This document shows positions 10,808 through 21,238 of a stretch of DNA of 64,000 nucleotides, in pieces; position 1 is the first letter of the stretch, and the number at the start of each line of letters is the position of its first letter. Origin of the DNA: Melieria omissa (taxonomy: Eukaryota; Arthropoda; Insecta; Diptera; Ulidiidae); assembly GCA_963971225.1 (NCBI GenBank), contig OZ020269.1:76050450-76114449 (forward strand), in the 5' to 3' direction. The notes beneath the pieces were generated by a model that saw only the letters and a program-made list of their open reading frames with translations, searched no databases and was not told where the DNA came from. The translations under genes and the position numbers were made by a program.

Positions 10808-12712
10808 TTAGACTTGTTCGTCCCGAACAAGTGCCAAAGTTCCGCTGTGATAAGGCGCCAGGCGCTCCAAATGGACTACTTTCAGCTTAGCGCCTTTATT
10901 GCTGCAACGTTGAATCCTGTATACCACGCCGTTTATCCTAGTCACGACTTCGTAAAGTCCTTCCCATGACGCTTGCAGTTTCGGAGACAAACCTTTCCTC
11001 CGCTGCGGGTTGTAGAGCTTTACCAGATCGCCTTCTTGGAATCCTGCTGAGTTGGCCCGTAGATCATATCTGGCTTTCGCCTTATCGCTGACCAGTTTGG
11101 TGCGGCTACTTATAAACTGGTGAATTTCCTCCAGTTCCGCCCGCTTATTGACCACGTTGTCCGTCTTAGCGCCTCTCGTCGTGCTGACTACCCCGAACTT
11201 CAAGTCAGCGGGTAACCGCAACTCTGTGCCGAACACTGCTCGGGCTGGAGTAAGTGATGTCGTGTCATGCGTAGCTGACCTATACGCCATCAGGAACAGG
11301 GGGATATGCGTGTCCCAATCCTTTTGATTCCTGCCTACCACTTTCTGCAGGTACTCCTCCAGTGTCCGGTTAAAGCGTTCCACCATGCCGTCGGACTGTG
11401 GGTGCAAAGGAGTGGTACGCGTTTTCTTTATCCCCAGCAGCTCACACACTTCCTTGAATACCGCAGATTCGAAATTCCGGCCTTCATCTGAGTGCCACTC
11501 CAACGGAACTCCGAACCTGGCTACCCAGTTGTTTACCAGCAATTTCCGAGATCGTAGTGGCCTCCTGGTTAGGAATAGGGTACACTTCGGGCCATTTGCT
11601 GAAGTAATCCATTACCACCAGCACATATTTGTTGCCTTGAGTGCTAGTTGGGAATGGGCCGGCGACGTCCATAGCAATCCGCTCGAAGGGCGCTCCCACG
11701 TTGTACTGCTGCATGCGGCCTCGAGTTCTTCTTGTCGGCCCTTTCGCGGCTGAACATCGGTCGCAGCTCTTAATCCACTCGGCTACAGACTCCTGACATC
11801 CTACCCAGTAGAATCGTCTTTTTATTATGGCGACGGTCTTGGTGATGCCCAGGTGCCCTCCACTGGAGTCGTTATGGTATGCCTCGATGACCTCGTTGAT
11901 TCTGCATTTCGGCACTACCATTAGGGAGTTGCTGGTGCGACCATCCGCGCTCTCCCATTCGCGGTACAGGCATCCTTCTTTCAGCTGCAGACTTTTCCAC
12001 TGTGCCCAGTAAGCCTTAGCGATCGGGCGTTCACCGGCCACCTCCTGCCAGTTTGGACGTGCGCCTTGCTTCTTGCCTTCGATGATTTTTGCAAGATCCG
12101 CATCCTCACGCTGGTCCTTTTGTAACCTCTCCACAGACCACTCTTCCTCTGGCAAAACGCTTACCAACCGGACGTCCACTATCTGTTCTTTGCTTTCAGC
12201 TCGCGAGCACGGCCTGCATTCGACTTTGCACGGACGGCGTGACAAGGCATCGGCATTTCCATGGCTACTGCCCTTGCGATGCTCTATCGTGTAGTCGTAG
12301 CTCTGCAGTCGCTCGATCCATCGCGCCAATTGCCCTTCAGGATCCTTAAAGTCCATCTCAATGGCGCATGATCTGTGCGCAGGCGAAACCTTTGTCCATA
12401 CAGATATTTGTGGAAGTGTTTTACGCAGTCCAATACCGCCAGCAGTTCTCTCCGTGTCACACAGTAGTTGCGTTCCGGTTTCGATAGAACCCTACTGTAG
12501 TACGCTATCACTTGTTCCTGGCCGTCTATTATCTGTGATAGCACACCGCCAATACTATTCCCGCTTGCATCTGTATCCAGCATAAACATCTCCCCAGGCA
12601 CGGGGAAGGCCAGAATTGGAGCACTGCACAGTTTTTCCTTCAGACGTGCAAAAGCCTGTTCCTGCCCCTCGTTCCACTCGAAAGCTTGGCCCTTTTTCGT
12701 CAGTTTGTTCAA
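10808..12712 (-). pseudogene. Gypsy RNase H and integrase region
   Basis: RNase H is visible from 12712 with DTDASGNSIGGVL, ELLAVLDCVKHF and LRTDHAPLRW in order. After a frame change the integrase begins: a zinc-binding region with paired His (near HNDSSGGHLG) and Cys (KSCDRCSAAKGP), then the catalytic core with Asp in MDVAGPF. A second frame change near 11540 leads to HSDEGRNFES (second Asp) and SDGMVERFN (Glu). The C-terminal part holds a chromatin-type end region (RKGLSPKLQASWEGLYEV) and stops at 10808. At least two frameshifts disrupt the polyprotein. The order RNase H then integrase is that of Ty3/Gypsy elements. Confidence 0.88.
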
Positions 12713-12751
12713 GCTGCTGGCTATGTTCGTGAATCCCGGAACAAATCGGCG

Positions 12752-14334
12752 TTAGTATGTGCACAGGCCCAGGAAACTGCGGAGTTCGTGTAGATTGCGT
12801 GGCCGGGGCCACTCCTTCACCGCCGTGATTTTGCCTTCATCCGTATGTACTCCGCGGGCAGAAACCGTATGACCCAGATACTTGACCTCCTTTTGGAACA
12901 GCGAGCACTTCTTTTGGTTAAGTTTAAGCCCGGCTTCTCGTATCCGCTCGAATACCTCCTTTAGCTTTCCCAGGTGGTCGTCGAAGTTTTTACCCATCAC
13001 GATTATGCCGTCGAGTTACACCAGACACGTCCGCCAATGCAGCCCTTTTAGCACGCGTTCCATTAGCCGCTCGAATGTTGCTGGTGCGTTGCAGAGTCCA
13101 AACGGCATGACGGTGAACTGCCATAAACCATCGCCAACACTGAAAGCCGTTTTCTCCTTGTCCTTGTCTGCAAGCTCTACCTGCCAATAGCCGCTGTGTA
13201 AGTCGAGCGTGGAGAACCACTGCGTGCCTGACAGTGTGTCCAGGGTGTCATCGATCCGAGGTAGTGGATAACTGTCCTTCTTGGTCACATCATTGAGCTT
13301 TCGATAGTCAACACAAAACCGGGTACTGCCATCCTTTTTCTTGACTAGCACGACCGGCGAGCACCAGGGCCCCGAAGAAGGCTCTATGAACTTTTCTTTC
13401 CGCATGTACTCGATCAAAATTGTGACCTCCTCCCTCTTGGCCAGAGGAACTCGTCCGGGCGGTTGGCGAATCGGTTTTGCACTTCCGGTGTCAATGTTGT
13501 GCTTCACTATGGCTGTTCTGCCGCCTGCTTCTGCCGCAAATATTGACCCATAGTGCTGCAGGAGAGACCTCGCCTTCTGTTTCTGCTTGGCCGTCAACTC
13601 GCTGCTCCACTGGTCCTCCTGCGGTATGGCGTCCATTTTGAAACCGCTCTTCCTATTACCTCCAGGCGGGCTACTCTCGCAATTGACCACTGCTACAGCT
13701 TCCTTACACTCGCCAATTACCTCATCTTTCCCGACATATCTGGGTGCATTCAGGGGGTTCAGTATTCTGATATATATACCGGTGCTTCTACTACCCACAG
13801 CCGACTCGTCCCATCGTCCTCGTCCACCTTTGCCCACACAATCGCCTCAGAATTCGCTGGTATCCTCCTCTGTTGACACGATACAACCTTCCTTATCGCC
13901 ACGCTTCGCTCATACCTGGTGTGCAGCGGGAATTCAACGTTGGCATATCTCAGCACATTTTCCTTCAGGTCTAGCGTAAAACCGTGCCTAATCATGAAAT
14001 CCACGCCGATAATCACGTCGTCCATTATATCCGCGACGATGAACTCATGTTCCAGGCTGCTGGTGCCGATAGCAATCGTTTTTGTAACTTTCCCTCTTAC
14101 CGGAGCGCGCTCACCAGTCGCCGTCCGCAGCTGTATGCCCTGCAGCGGTTCCTAGTTCTCCCCAGCAGCTTCCTTTTTATGATCGAATATGACGCTCCAG
14201 TATCCAGTGTCAACACGAACAACTTTCCATCTATCCTTCCTTCAATTGTCAAGCTGCTGGGCTGTCGTTTCAGCTGTGAGACAAGGATGGTGGGCGGCAG
14301 ATTGTGGGGATCAGCTCACGCCCCTTTGGGCTGA
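12752..14334 (-). pseudogene. Gypsy protease and reverse transcriptase region
   Basis: A retroviral-type aspartic protease motif DTGAS is encoded at 14190-14204 (minus strand). A second frame follows (13759-14025), then the reverse transcriptase (13016-13837) with CVDYRKLNDVT, FSTLDLHSGYWQV and FTVMPFGLCNAPATF blocks. The active-site box normally read as YLDD is here stop-L-D-G (about 13008-13019): the Tyr codon has become TAA and the second catalytic Asp is Gly. The thumb/connection part continues to about 12752. Both changes abolish polymerase activity. Confidence 0.88.
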
Positions 14335-14340
14335 CCCGTT

Positions 14341-15875
14341 TTAGTTTAACGGCTCCTCCTCCTCAGCCCTGCGCTTGTTGACTGAGCCTCGATTGCCAGC
14401 ATTCCTCGCTTCAGGCGATTGCGATCGAGAACGGGGGCGCCTCTTTCGTTGGCGGCAGTCTCGTGATATGTGGCCCTGCTTGCCACATACCCAGCAAACA
14501 ACTTTAGAGGAGACCACCCGTGGCCTGTCCGGTGGCTCAGAGCTTATGGCCTGGATCGTAATGTCGTTGTCTGGCTGGATCTGGCGTATCCTTGCAGGTG
14601 CATACCGAGCTCCCAATCCATGTTGCCTCATATGTCATTGCGCTGGTCACCGTCTCCCTAAATGTCGGCTTGCCCATCATCAACGCACTGCGACGGATCA
14701 TGAAGACCTTCAATAAACGCCTCAATTTTCATCGTTTCGAGATCCTCAGCGCCGAAGGACGGATAGCACAGCTGCACGAGCCGCTCAATGTCTGCTGCAT
14801 ATGTCTGCAGCGCCTCGTTGGATCTTTGCCTGCGGTTCTTCAGTTCACAGTAGTACAGCGTTTTGTTGTGCTCGTCGCTGTATTTGGCTGCCAGTGCCCT
14901 TATGACGGTCTCGTACTCACTTCGTAAATATTCTGGAACTGATTTTATTACCTCAGCCGCAGCACCTTTAAGAGCCAGTGCCAATCTCCGACCTTTTCTT
15001 ACATCGGTCCACTGATTTTCCAGAGCAGCCAGGTCGAATTGTAGCTTGAAGGTATCGAACGGCGTAGTCCCATCATAAGTAGGCACTTCTGCCCGGGTGG
15101 CAACACTTTCCGGAACCGGCGGCAACCATTCTCGCGGCTGTACCTCGTAATCCGCTCGTCCATTTTCCTGTTCATCGAAACTTCCAGACTATCAACTCGT
15201 TTGTTCAGGGAATCATCAAGATCGTGAACACGTTTGTTCAGGGAATCATCCAGGTCGCCAACTCGTTTGTTCAGGGAATCATCTAGGTCGTCGACTCGTT
15301 TATCCAAGTGCTCTACCCGCGTCTCCAGGTGCTCGACTTTCCCATTAATCCTGTCTGAGATTTCCTCCACTTTCTGCTCCAAGCGCGCAGAATTTTCCTG
15401 AAGCTTGACTTCCATTCGCTCCGCCACTTGCGCCGATATTTCCTGGGTCGTCGGTTCCATTTTCGCCATTTCTCGATTTGTAGTTTCCAGCTTCGCTGAC
15501 ATTGCTCGATTTGCAGTCTCGACTTTTGCCGAAAGTTCGAGATTCGTAGTTTCCAGCATCGCTGCCATTTCTCGATTCGCCGTTTCCATTTGCGTCGACA
15601 TGCCTTTGAGTGCAGCCATTAGTTGGCTCATGTCCAACGCTTGTGTTGGCGCAGCTGTACTCTGTAGCGAAGCAGCACCAGTAGGCGACTCCTCCACCTT
15701 GGCCGACGCCTCTAGTTCTTGCGCTCCGAACTCGTGCACAGTCCAATCGACGCCTCGTGCCTCACATGCCTCTCAAGCGCAACTGCAATTCCACCTTTCC
15801 GCCAGCAGTCGGCAAATTCTAGGCAGCCAGCTCCTTCTTCAGCTGGTCCACCTTCAGCAGCTCGAGTTTAACCAT
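14341..15875 (-). pseudogene. Gypsy Gag region with SAP-like N-terminal motif and zinc knuckle
   Basis: The probable start is an ATG at 15875, the first Met after the primer binding site. It opens MVKLELLKVDQLKKELAA, which resembles the first helix of a SAP nucleic-acid-binding motif, and is then cut by TAG. Further on, a strong coiled coil of repeated DLDDSLNKRV units lies at about 15170-15320, then the Gag core (14658-15125) and a CCHC zinc knuckle, CWVCGKQGHISRDC, near 14490. The frame changes at least three times. Coiled-coil and knuckle support Gag; the SAP resemblance is an inference from a short stretch. Confidence 0.8.
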
Positions 15876-15928
15876 GTCCGTGCTTTTATAATTTTATTTT
15901 ATTTTTTTTATTTCCAATTTTCCACAAT

Positions 15929-15944
15929 CCCACTTTTGACACCA
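15929..15944 (-). promoter_or_regulatory. Gypsy primer binding site, tRNA-Leu type
   Basis: Two bases inside the 5' LTR the coding strand reads TGGTGTCAAAAGTGGG, complementary to the 3' end of a tRNA and starting with the expected TGG. From memory of insect elements the closest match is tRNA-Leu with one mismatch; the tRNA identity is inferred. Confidence 0.7.
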
Positions 15945-15946
15945 AA

Positions 15947-16404
15947 TGTTACGAATACTAGTTCTAGTGGGCTGTTACGTATCTCTGGTTTGCGTAATTT
16001 GAAAATAAAACACACTCAGTTTCTCAAACGCAGTCAATAAACTAAACCAACAATCACTTTATTTCACACTTTACACTTCACTGTCTTTACACTTAAGTAT
16101 TTGCTCAATTACCCCGTGTGGCACCTTCACTAGTCAAAATCAGACTGACTCGCTGCGCCGCATCCGGCTGCCTTTTATACCTGTCCGGCCATCGCGCAGA
16201 TAGTTCTCGCACATTCCGGAGTGGACTTAAGGTTTCCATGATGATCGCGACCATCATTGCCAGGTTGGACTAAAAGTTTCCATGATTGCCAGGTTGGCCT
16301 AAAAGTTTCCCTTATCATCGCGGCCGTCGTTGCCACATTGAATTATAGCACGACGCGTAGCGACAGGGTTGCTTTGCACAGCGACAGACTGTCTTATCGT
16401 TACA
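15947..16404 (-). repeat. 5' LTR of the Gypsy element with TATA box
   Basis: 458-bp LTR upstream of the minus-strand genes. The coding strand contains GGTATAAAAGGCAGCCGG; its TATAAAAG is at 16172-16179 and is a likely core promoter. It lies near the middle of the LTR, as expected for the U3/R boundary. Confidence 0.88.
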
Positions 16405-16408
16405 ATAG

Positions 16409-17171
16409 AAAAAACAAAAAAAAAACACATTCAATTAAAACATAATAAAATATTGAATTAATTTATAAAAACAAAATAAAAACTAATCAATGTCTGATGA
16501 GTCCATAGTGGCTGTTGTCGTAAGTCGACTTTGTTTCGCAAAAGTTAGAACGGGAATCCCCGAGTTTTGATGGCATGGCGCATCGTGCTATCTTTTAGAA
16601 AAAAAAAGAAATTTTCCAAAAAAAAAGTAAAGACTCGAACGAAGTGTATTACTTTTCCAAAAAGCCTTTTTCGTTTTTAAGTTGCGAAATAAAACTGATA
16701 TAGATGTTCGTAAAAAAGTTGAAATTTATTAACTTCTGAAAATTTTAAGGATTTAAAAAAAATTGTAAATTTTATTAATTTCTATATATTTTACCTGCGT
16801 TTGATTCTCTCAAATTTGGTTTAATGTCAAATAACAAAAAGACAATAGTATTCCAGGTTAAGATCTTCGTGAAAACGTAGTTATACCCAATGCATTTAGA
16901 GCACATTCAACACAACACATTATGCAACTTTTTCAGTATTTGATCCCTTTTAATTAAAAGTTGCTTAACATTTACAAATTGTTTTATATTTATGTACTTC
17001 CAAACTTTTCCTCACTTTTTTATATACAAACGAATCTGTCAGAAAAATCGGCTTTAAATCATGGAGACAAAGCACTGTCCGCCGTATTGAAGCTTTTGTG
17101 CTTGCTCTTACTTTTCGTAAAACGTTCTCGTTTCCGTAGGCTTGTTCATACTGGACATAGTTGGGCCTTAA
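16409..17171. other. Unassigned AT-rich spacer
   Basis: Poly-A and poly-T runs and short frames only. No element ends were recognised. Confidence 0.5.
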
Positions 17172-17178
17172 GTATTAT

Positions 17179-18550
17179 CAAAAAGTATGAAACATAAAGA
17201 GTGTGCATCTCATACAAGCAAAAATTTAAATGCGGGTGCTGATATCGCCACCCGTCTTCTAGATGCGGGGGGGGTAGACAACAAGAGGAAACACTTGAAA
17301 TGACAGCACAATGCTCTGAGCGCAAATCATAGAAACACGAATGCCGCGTCTGTGCTCACTCGTTCATTCTCGCTCAATTGTCCGAAGAGGACGAACACGA
17401 TGTGCTGTTGTTCTTTTGTTGCGCTGGCGAAAAGCTGAAATTGTAAAACGATTTATATTTTCTGGCTGGCTTTTGTTCTTCTTCTATAAGCCTGCACAGC
17501 GTCGCATATTGCTCCTGAACTCACTGCCGAAGTGCGCAAAATCATAGAAAAGAAAATAAAATATGGCTGGCATGGCGACCTATATGATCGCTACAGGCAA
17601 TTAAAAAATAAATAATAAGTAATCAATAAAAATGGAATTGGAAAGAAAAGAAAACGTTTTTATTACCCGTAATAATTTTCCGTCTCGTTCTTTGGAACTT
17701 TTCTTACGGCCCACATATAATGCTTGTTTAAAAGAACTAAAATAAGAAAATCTAATATTGTAAATTTATGATCACATCATTCGCCATGGAATCATTCAGG
17801 TGTAGAACATTTAAACTATTTTTAAACGTAGGCATGCCGTAATACAATTTTCTTATGACAAAATACTTGTCTTATTATTTCTTTATTTAGTGCTTTAGTA
17901 GTGCTTTCGCCCTATTGAAAGTCAATAGACCTATTAAATTATGTTTTTCCATACAATCTTCTAACCCTCCGTTAGATTTCGATAAAAAAAATTAAAACAC
18001 GCATCTAATTATTTTTAATTTCAAGTGTTTCACGAATTTTGAAGTCAATATGCCCATCAGTTCATTTTTTTTCGTAGTTTTCCCATATTCTCAAAATTGT
18101 AATCAACCATGTGAAAATATAAACAAATAATTTTACTTCGAACTCGCCACGTAAGAATATTTGCAAACATTTTAAATTGGGATCAACCACAAAAATTTTT
18201 AAATTAATCAAAGCATTGGCCAGCAAAAAGCCATACACCACAAAGATTCGATTGATGGTGACATTGCAGCAATTTTTTTCAGCAAAACCAATCACAACAC
18301 AAAAAAGCATACACACAATAAACGACAACACCAAAAACATTAGCGAATCCCGAATCATCTTCGTTGAAACGACGATGACGATGCTTTGGTTCGTTGTTTA
18401 CTCTCCGCTTGCGCTTCGACGAACAAGATCGCAAACTGTTGAGCGCGAGCAAATTTCCCGCAACCTATGCCTCCGCTCATCTCTTCCGCATCAAGAAACA
18501 CGCTTGACAAATTTTTGAAGATGCGTATTCTTTATATTCTATATTCTTTG
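17179..18550. mobile_element. TIR element with 7-bp target duplication, group B
   Basis: The left end begins CAAAAAGTATGAAACATAAA and soon reads GTGTGCATCT; the right end, inverted, begins CAAAGAATATAGAATATAAA and reads ATACGCATCT. Both flanks carry GTATTAT (17172-17178 and 18551-18557). The layout (12-20 bp end, then a GCATCT block, 7-bp duplication) matches group A at 3317 and 51863. Two more right ends of group B are at 28703 and 41550. No transposase was recognised in the 1372 bp. Confidence 0.65.
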
Positions 18551-18781
18551 GTATTATCGACGTCGCATACCGACGCACTATGAGGCCTCTGCCGGGAAAA
18601 CGTTGCAAAACTCAAAAATTTCATGAAAATTTTCAATAAAATACACGCATCTTATTTTTTTAGGGATTACGAAAATGTGACATTTATTAAATTCGGATCA
18701 GTAGTTTGGGAGGTAGAGCCGCTCAAAGTTGACAATTTATCCACGTCCACGCAATTCGACTATTCGGAAAGTTTCTATTAG

Positions 18782-19583
18782 CCCTAGAAAGGTAATCTTC
18801 GTCGATTCGACGAACACCACATACATTTCTTCAAATTTCTCCTTATTCTCCGATCTGATTGCTTTTTCTTTTTGTATGATCTCAGTTGGCGATGTGCTTT
18901 CGCGGAATACAAGGTTTTGCAGCACGAGCGCAGCGTAAGTTTTCTTTTTTTTTTATAGAAAAACAAAACCAGGCTTCGTCGAAACGACGAAGAATACCAT
19001 TAACGTGACTTTTTGCAACTGAATACGAGTACTATACATTACATTTCAGTATTTCAAAATGTCTCGGAATTCGGGGTTATCGGAAGAGTTAATTGAAAAA
19101 TTTTTTGGAATTGGTTAATTAATTAATTATTAATTAGTTAAGTTAATTAGTTAGTTAGTTAATTAGTGTATAAGTAAGTTAGTTAAATAGCTAATTAGAA
19201 TTGTAAAAAATTAGTTATATTTTTTGATTTTTTTTTGCTTTTTATTTGTTTTGTAAGGAATTATAATTGTGTTTGTGTCTTCATAAACAAGCTATGTATT
19301 GTTCTTCACTTTATTTTAATTTTAATTATTTTTTTAACTTCTGATACTCATTCCGATCTCAAAAATAAATGTACCTCAACACAAATTATTGAAAAATACA
19401 CAAATAATTTTTAAAAATATATACGGTGCGAATTATTTACACAACAATGTCTAAGTATAATTATAAAATTAACTTGGAGTTTATACGATTTCTAATACTT
19501 CCAAAAATCGGAGTTGAATACGACTTCATCGATTCGACGAAGATTACCAACAACGTATGAAAAATATGATTACCCTTCTAGGG
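18782..19583. mobile_element. TTAA-type (piggyBac-like) MITE with fold-back motifs
   Basis: The ends CCCTAGAAAGGTAATC (18782) and, inverted, CCCTAGAAGGGTAATC (ending 19583) are flanked by TTAG on the left and TTAA on the right. Just inside the left end, and about 35 bp further inside on the right, is the near-palindrome TTCGTCGATTCGACGAA (18798-18814, with an inverted diverged copy near 19528-19546). A third related copy, TTCGTCGAAACGACGAA, lies at 18975-18991. No coding capacity is visible. Confidence 0.6.
19115..19200. repeat. TTAA/TTAG low-complexity tract
   Basis: An irregular run of TTAATTAA and TTAGTTAG units, a simple-sequence tract inside the MITE. Confidence 0.8.
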
Positions 19584-19586
19584 TTA

Positions 19587-20547
19587 AGAAATAACAATTA
19601 CTAGAAAATTTTGGGTTTTACTGGGTAGCCACAGATTATGTTATGTTAGACATGAGTACTTGTCACTCCCACTACGATAATAAAGGCTTGATTACACGTA
19701 ACGAGTAGAGTGACGAGACATCAAAATGGTACTAGGCCGAAAGAATTGGGATAGCGAGCAAAATCGAGTTGTTCAAACGTATTTTGACTCGTGGCGAGTC
19801 AGTTAGGCTTTACAATGCACAAAATGAACTAAGCAACTCGCGCAATTAAACTCAACCGAGCGAAAAGTGGTGTGTGACGCAAACCGCATGTTACGAGCGA
19901 TTCCGCATGTGACAAAGCGATTCCGCGAATCGCTGCGAAAAAGAGAAAAATATAACGGTAAAGTAGTGCTCGGCCTAGCAAACAAAATATGATTCTAGTG
20001 ACTCTCTCGCCACTTTCATCGGTCACTGACTCAATCAAGAACCCGCCTTACTATTTAGACGAAACGAGTACTCGTTAGAGTTGATGTCTCGTCACTCTAC
20101 TCGTTACGTGTAATCAAGCCTTAAGCGATGCTAATTTCGAAGCTATACGAATTTTAATTGATTCCGTATTTTATTGAGAGGAAAAGGGCTTTGCAACAAC
20201 AAAAACGGTTCTATATGGCCGAATAAATGTCACTCAATTGTTTATATATATAATTTATATAAGTTTCGATCAAAATTTTATCACGTTTTGATTTTTTGTT
20301 ATAATTTATTTTTTCTATCAAAAAAATTAATGAATTGTTCATAAAACTTAAAAAAAAAACGAAACAAAAATTGCATGCATTTTTACTCCTTTGCGGACCA
20401 TTGTACGATATATCGTACAAAATTGATTGAGCTGGAACTCTCAACCTAAATGATTTTTGATATTTTGTTGTATTTTATTGCTAAAATGTTCAATGAGAGT
20501 AAATATTTTGAAATAAAAATGTTTATCTCAAGAAATGCGGAAATTGA
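19587..20547. repeat. Duplicated segment, copy 1 (partner at 50442-50975)
   Basis: From AGAAATAACAATTACT (19587) to AAGAAATGCGG near 20540, the DNA is clearly similar to 50442-50975. The similarity includes the block CACTCCCACTACGATAATAA and the run GGGCTTTGCAACA. Copy 1 contains an extra 438-bp MITE (19684-20121) that copy 2 lacks. The copies are diverged by scattered substitutions and small indels, so the duplication is old. Confidence 0.85.
19684..20121. mobile_element. TAA-flanked MITE (PIF/Harbinger-like) with about 40-bp TIRs
   Basis: Near-perfect inverted ends start AGGCTTGATTACACGTAACG (19684) and run about 40 bp; the right end is their complement to 20121. Flanks are TAA on both sides (19681-19683 and 20122-20124). 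The related segment at 50.5 kb keeps the uninterrupted site with a single TAA, which confirms both boundaries. A 3-bp TAA/TTA target is typical of PIF/Harbinger elements. There is no transposase. Confidence 0.88.
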
Positions 20548-20551
20548 CCTG
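20388..20551. mobile_element. Short TTAA-type MITE carrying a 20-bp palindrome (probable)
   Basis: CTCCTTTGCGGACC on the left, preceded by TTTA, and CCTGAAAGGG followed by TTAA on the right look like degenerate inverted piggyBac-like ends. The perfect palindrome TTGTACGATATATCGTACAA lies at 20401-20420, just inside the left end. The same palindrome sits next to similar CCTTT ends at 49.9-50.3 kb. Ends are diverged, so the element call is moderate. Confidence 0.45.
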
Positions 20552-20690
20552 AAAGGGTTAAATGTCAATGAGCACAATATTATTGGGAGTGGCAATAATA
20601 TTGATACTGCTTGATAGTGACAACTCATAGTCATTGCTTTTTCTCGTAAAAGAGTAAGCAGCATTTTTTAAATCGATAACTACAGTCGTG

Positions 20691-21110
20691 TCTGGATATA
20701 GTGAACTAATTATTGCAAGGCCTGTTCACAGTATTGACGTTGTTCACTATATCAAGGTTAGAAATTTTGTTCAAAAATTCGTTTTTTCCTCAAACTACAC
20801 TGTATGTATATAAATTTAAAATATCATTAAAATAAAAAACCCTTTCAGCCACAATCGGTTTGCACTAGACAAAAAAAAATAGCCACTAAGGTCAAGAAAC
20901 AGCTTATTTTGTAGCAATCAAAAGCAAAAATACAAATTAGGAGAATAACCTCTTTCATTTTTGATTCCTTCTTGTGTTTTTGTTGCTTTATGCTTGAAAT
21001 TGCTTTCAAAATTTTGTTCACTATTTATGTTTTCGTTTGTTTACTATTTAGAGTACTCCATGTAAAAATTTGGGTGGTCACTATATAGGGTGTTCACTAT
21101 ATCTTTTAAA
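20691..21110. mobile_element. Pogo/Tigger-like element fragment (left end)
   Basis: The left side reads TA then CAGTCGTGTCTGGATATAGT and continues into GAAC. GTTCACTATAT words recur at about 20748 and 21078-21102. The pattern of a TA-CAGT start with repeated GTTCAC words near the ends resembles the complete MITE at 48457-48786. No right terminal inverted repeat was found, so the limits are approximate and the copy may be truncated. Confidence 0.4.
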
Positions 21111-21238
21111 AAGTCAACAACACTTTTTCACGACAACTTTTTGTAAAAGTATTGTTGTTTTGTAAAAGTAAAATAGTTGTTTATGTCAAAAAAACATTTC
21201 GGTTATTTTTTTCCCATTTTGGTAATTTTTGTTTCTGG

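Larger units (their letters stand above)
10339..16404 (-). mobile_element. Full-length Ty3/Gypsy LTR retrotransposon, inactive
   Basis: Two 458-bp LTRs (10339-10796 and 15947-16404) bound a 5.15-kb interior with the order gag, protease, reverse transcriptase, RNase H, integrase on the minus strand. Flanks are ATAC on the left and ATAG on the right; the solo LTRs of this family have ATAT, so this is a 4-bp duplication with one substitution. By eye the LTRs differ at about seven positions (about 1.5%), indicating a fairly young insertion. No env frame follows integrase. Frameshifts and stops occur in gag, reverse transcriptase and integrase. The lineage within Gypsy is not assigned. Confidence 0.92.

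Noticed and set aside
13341..13979. Plus-strand frames of 70-130 codons in the Gypsy element
   Set aside because: They are antisense shadows of the protease and reverse transcriptase coding strand, whose motifs are unmistakable.
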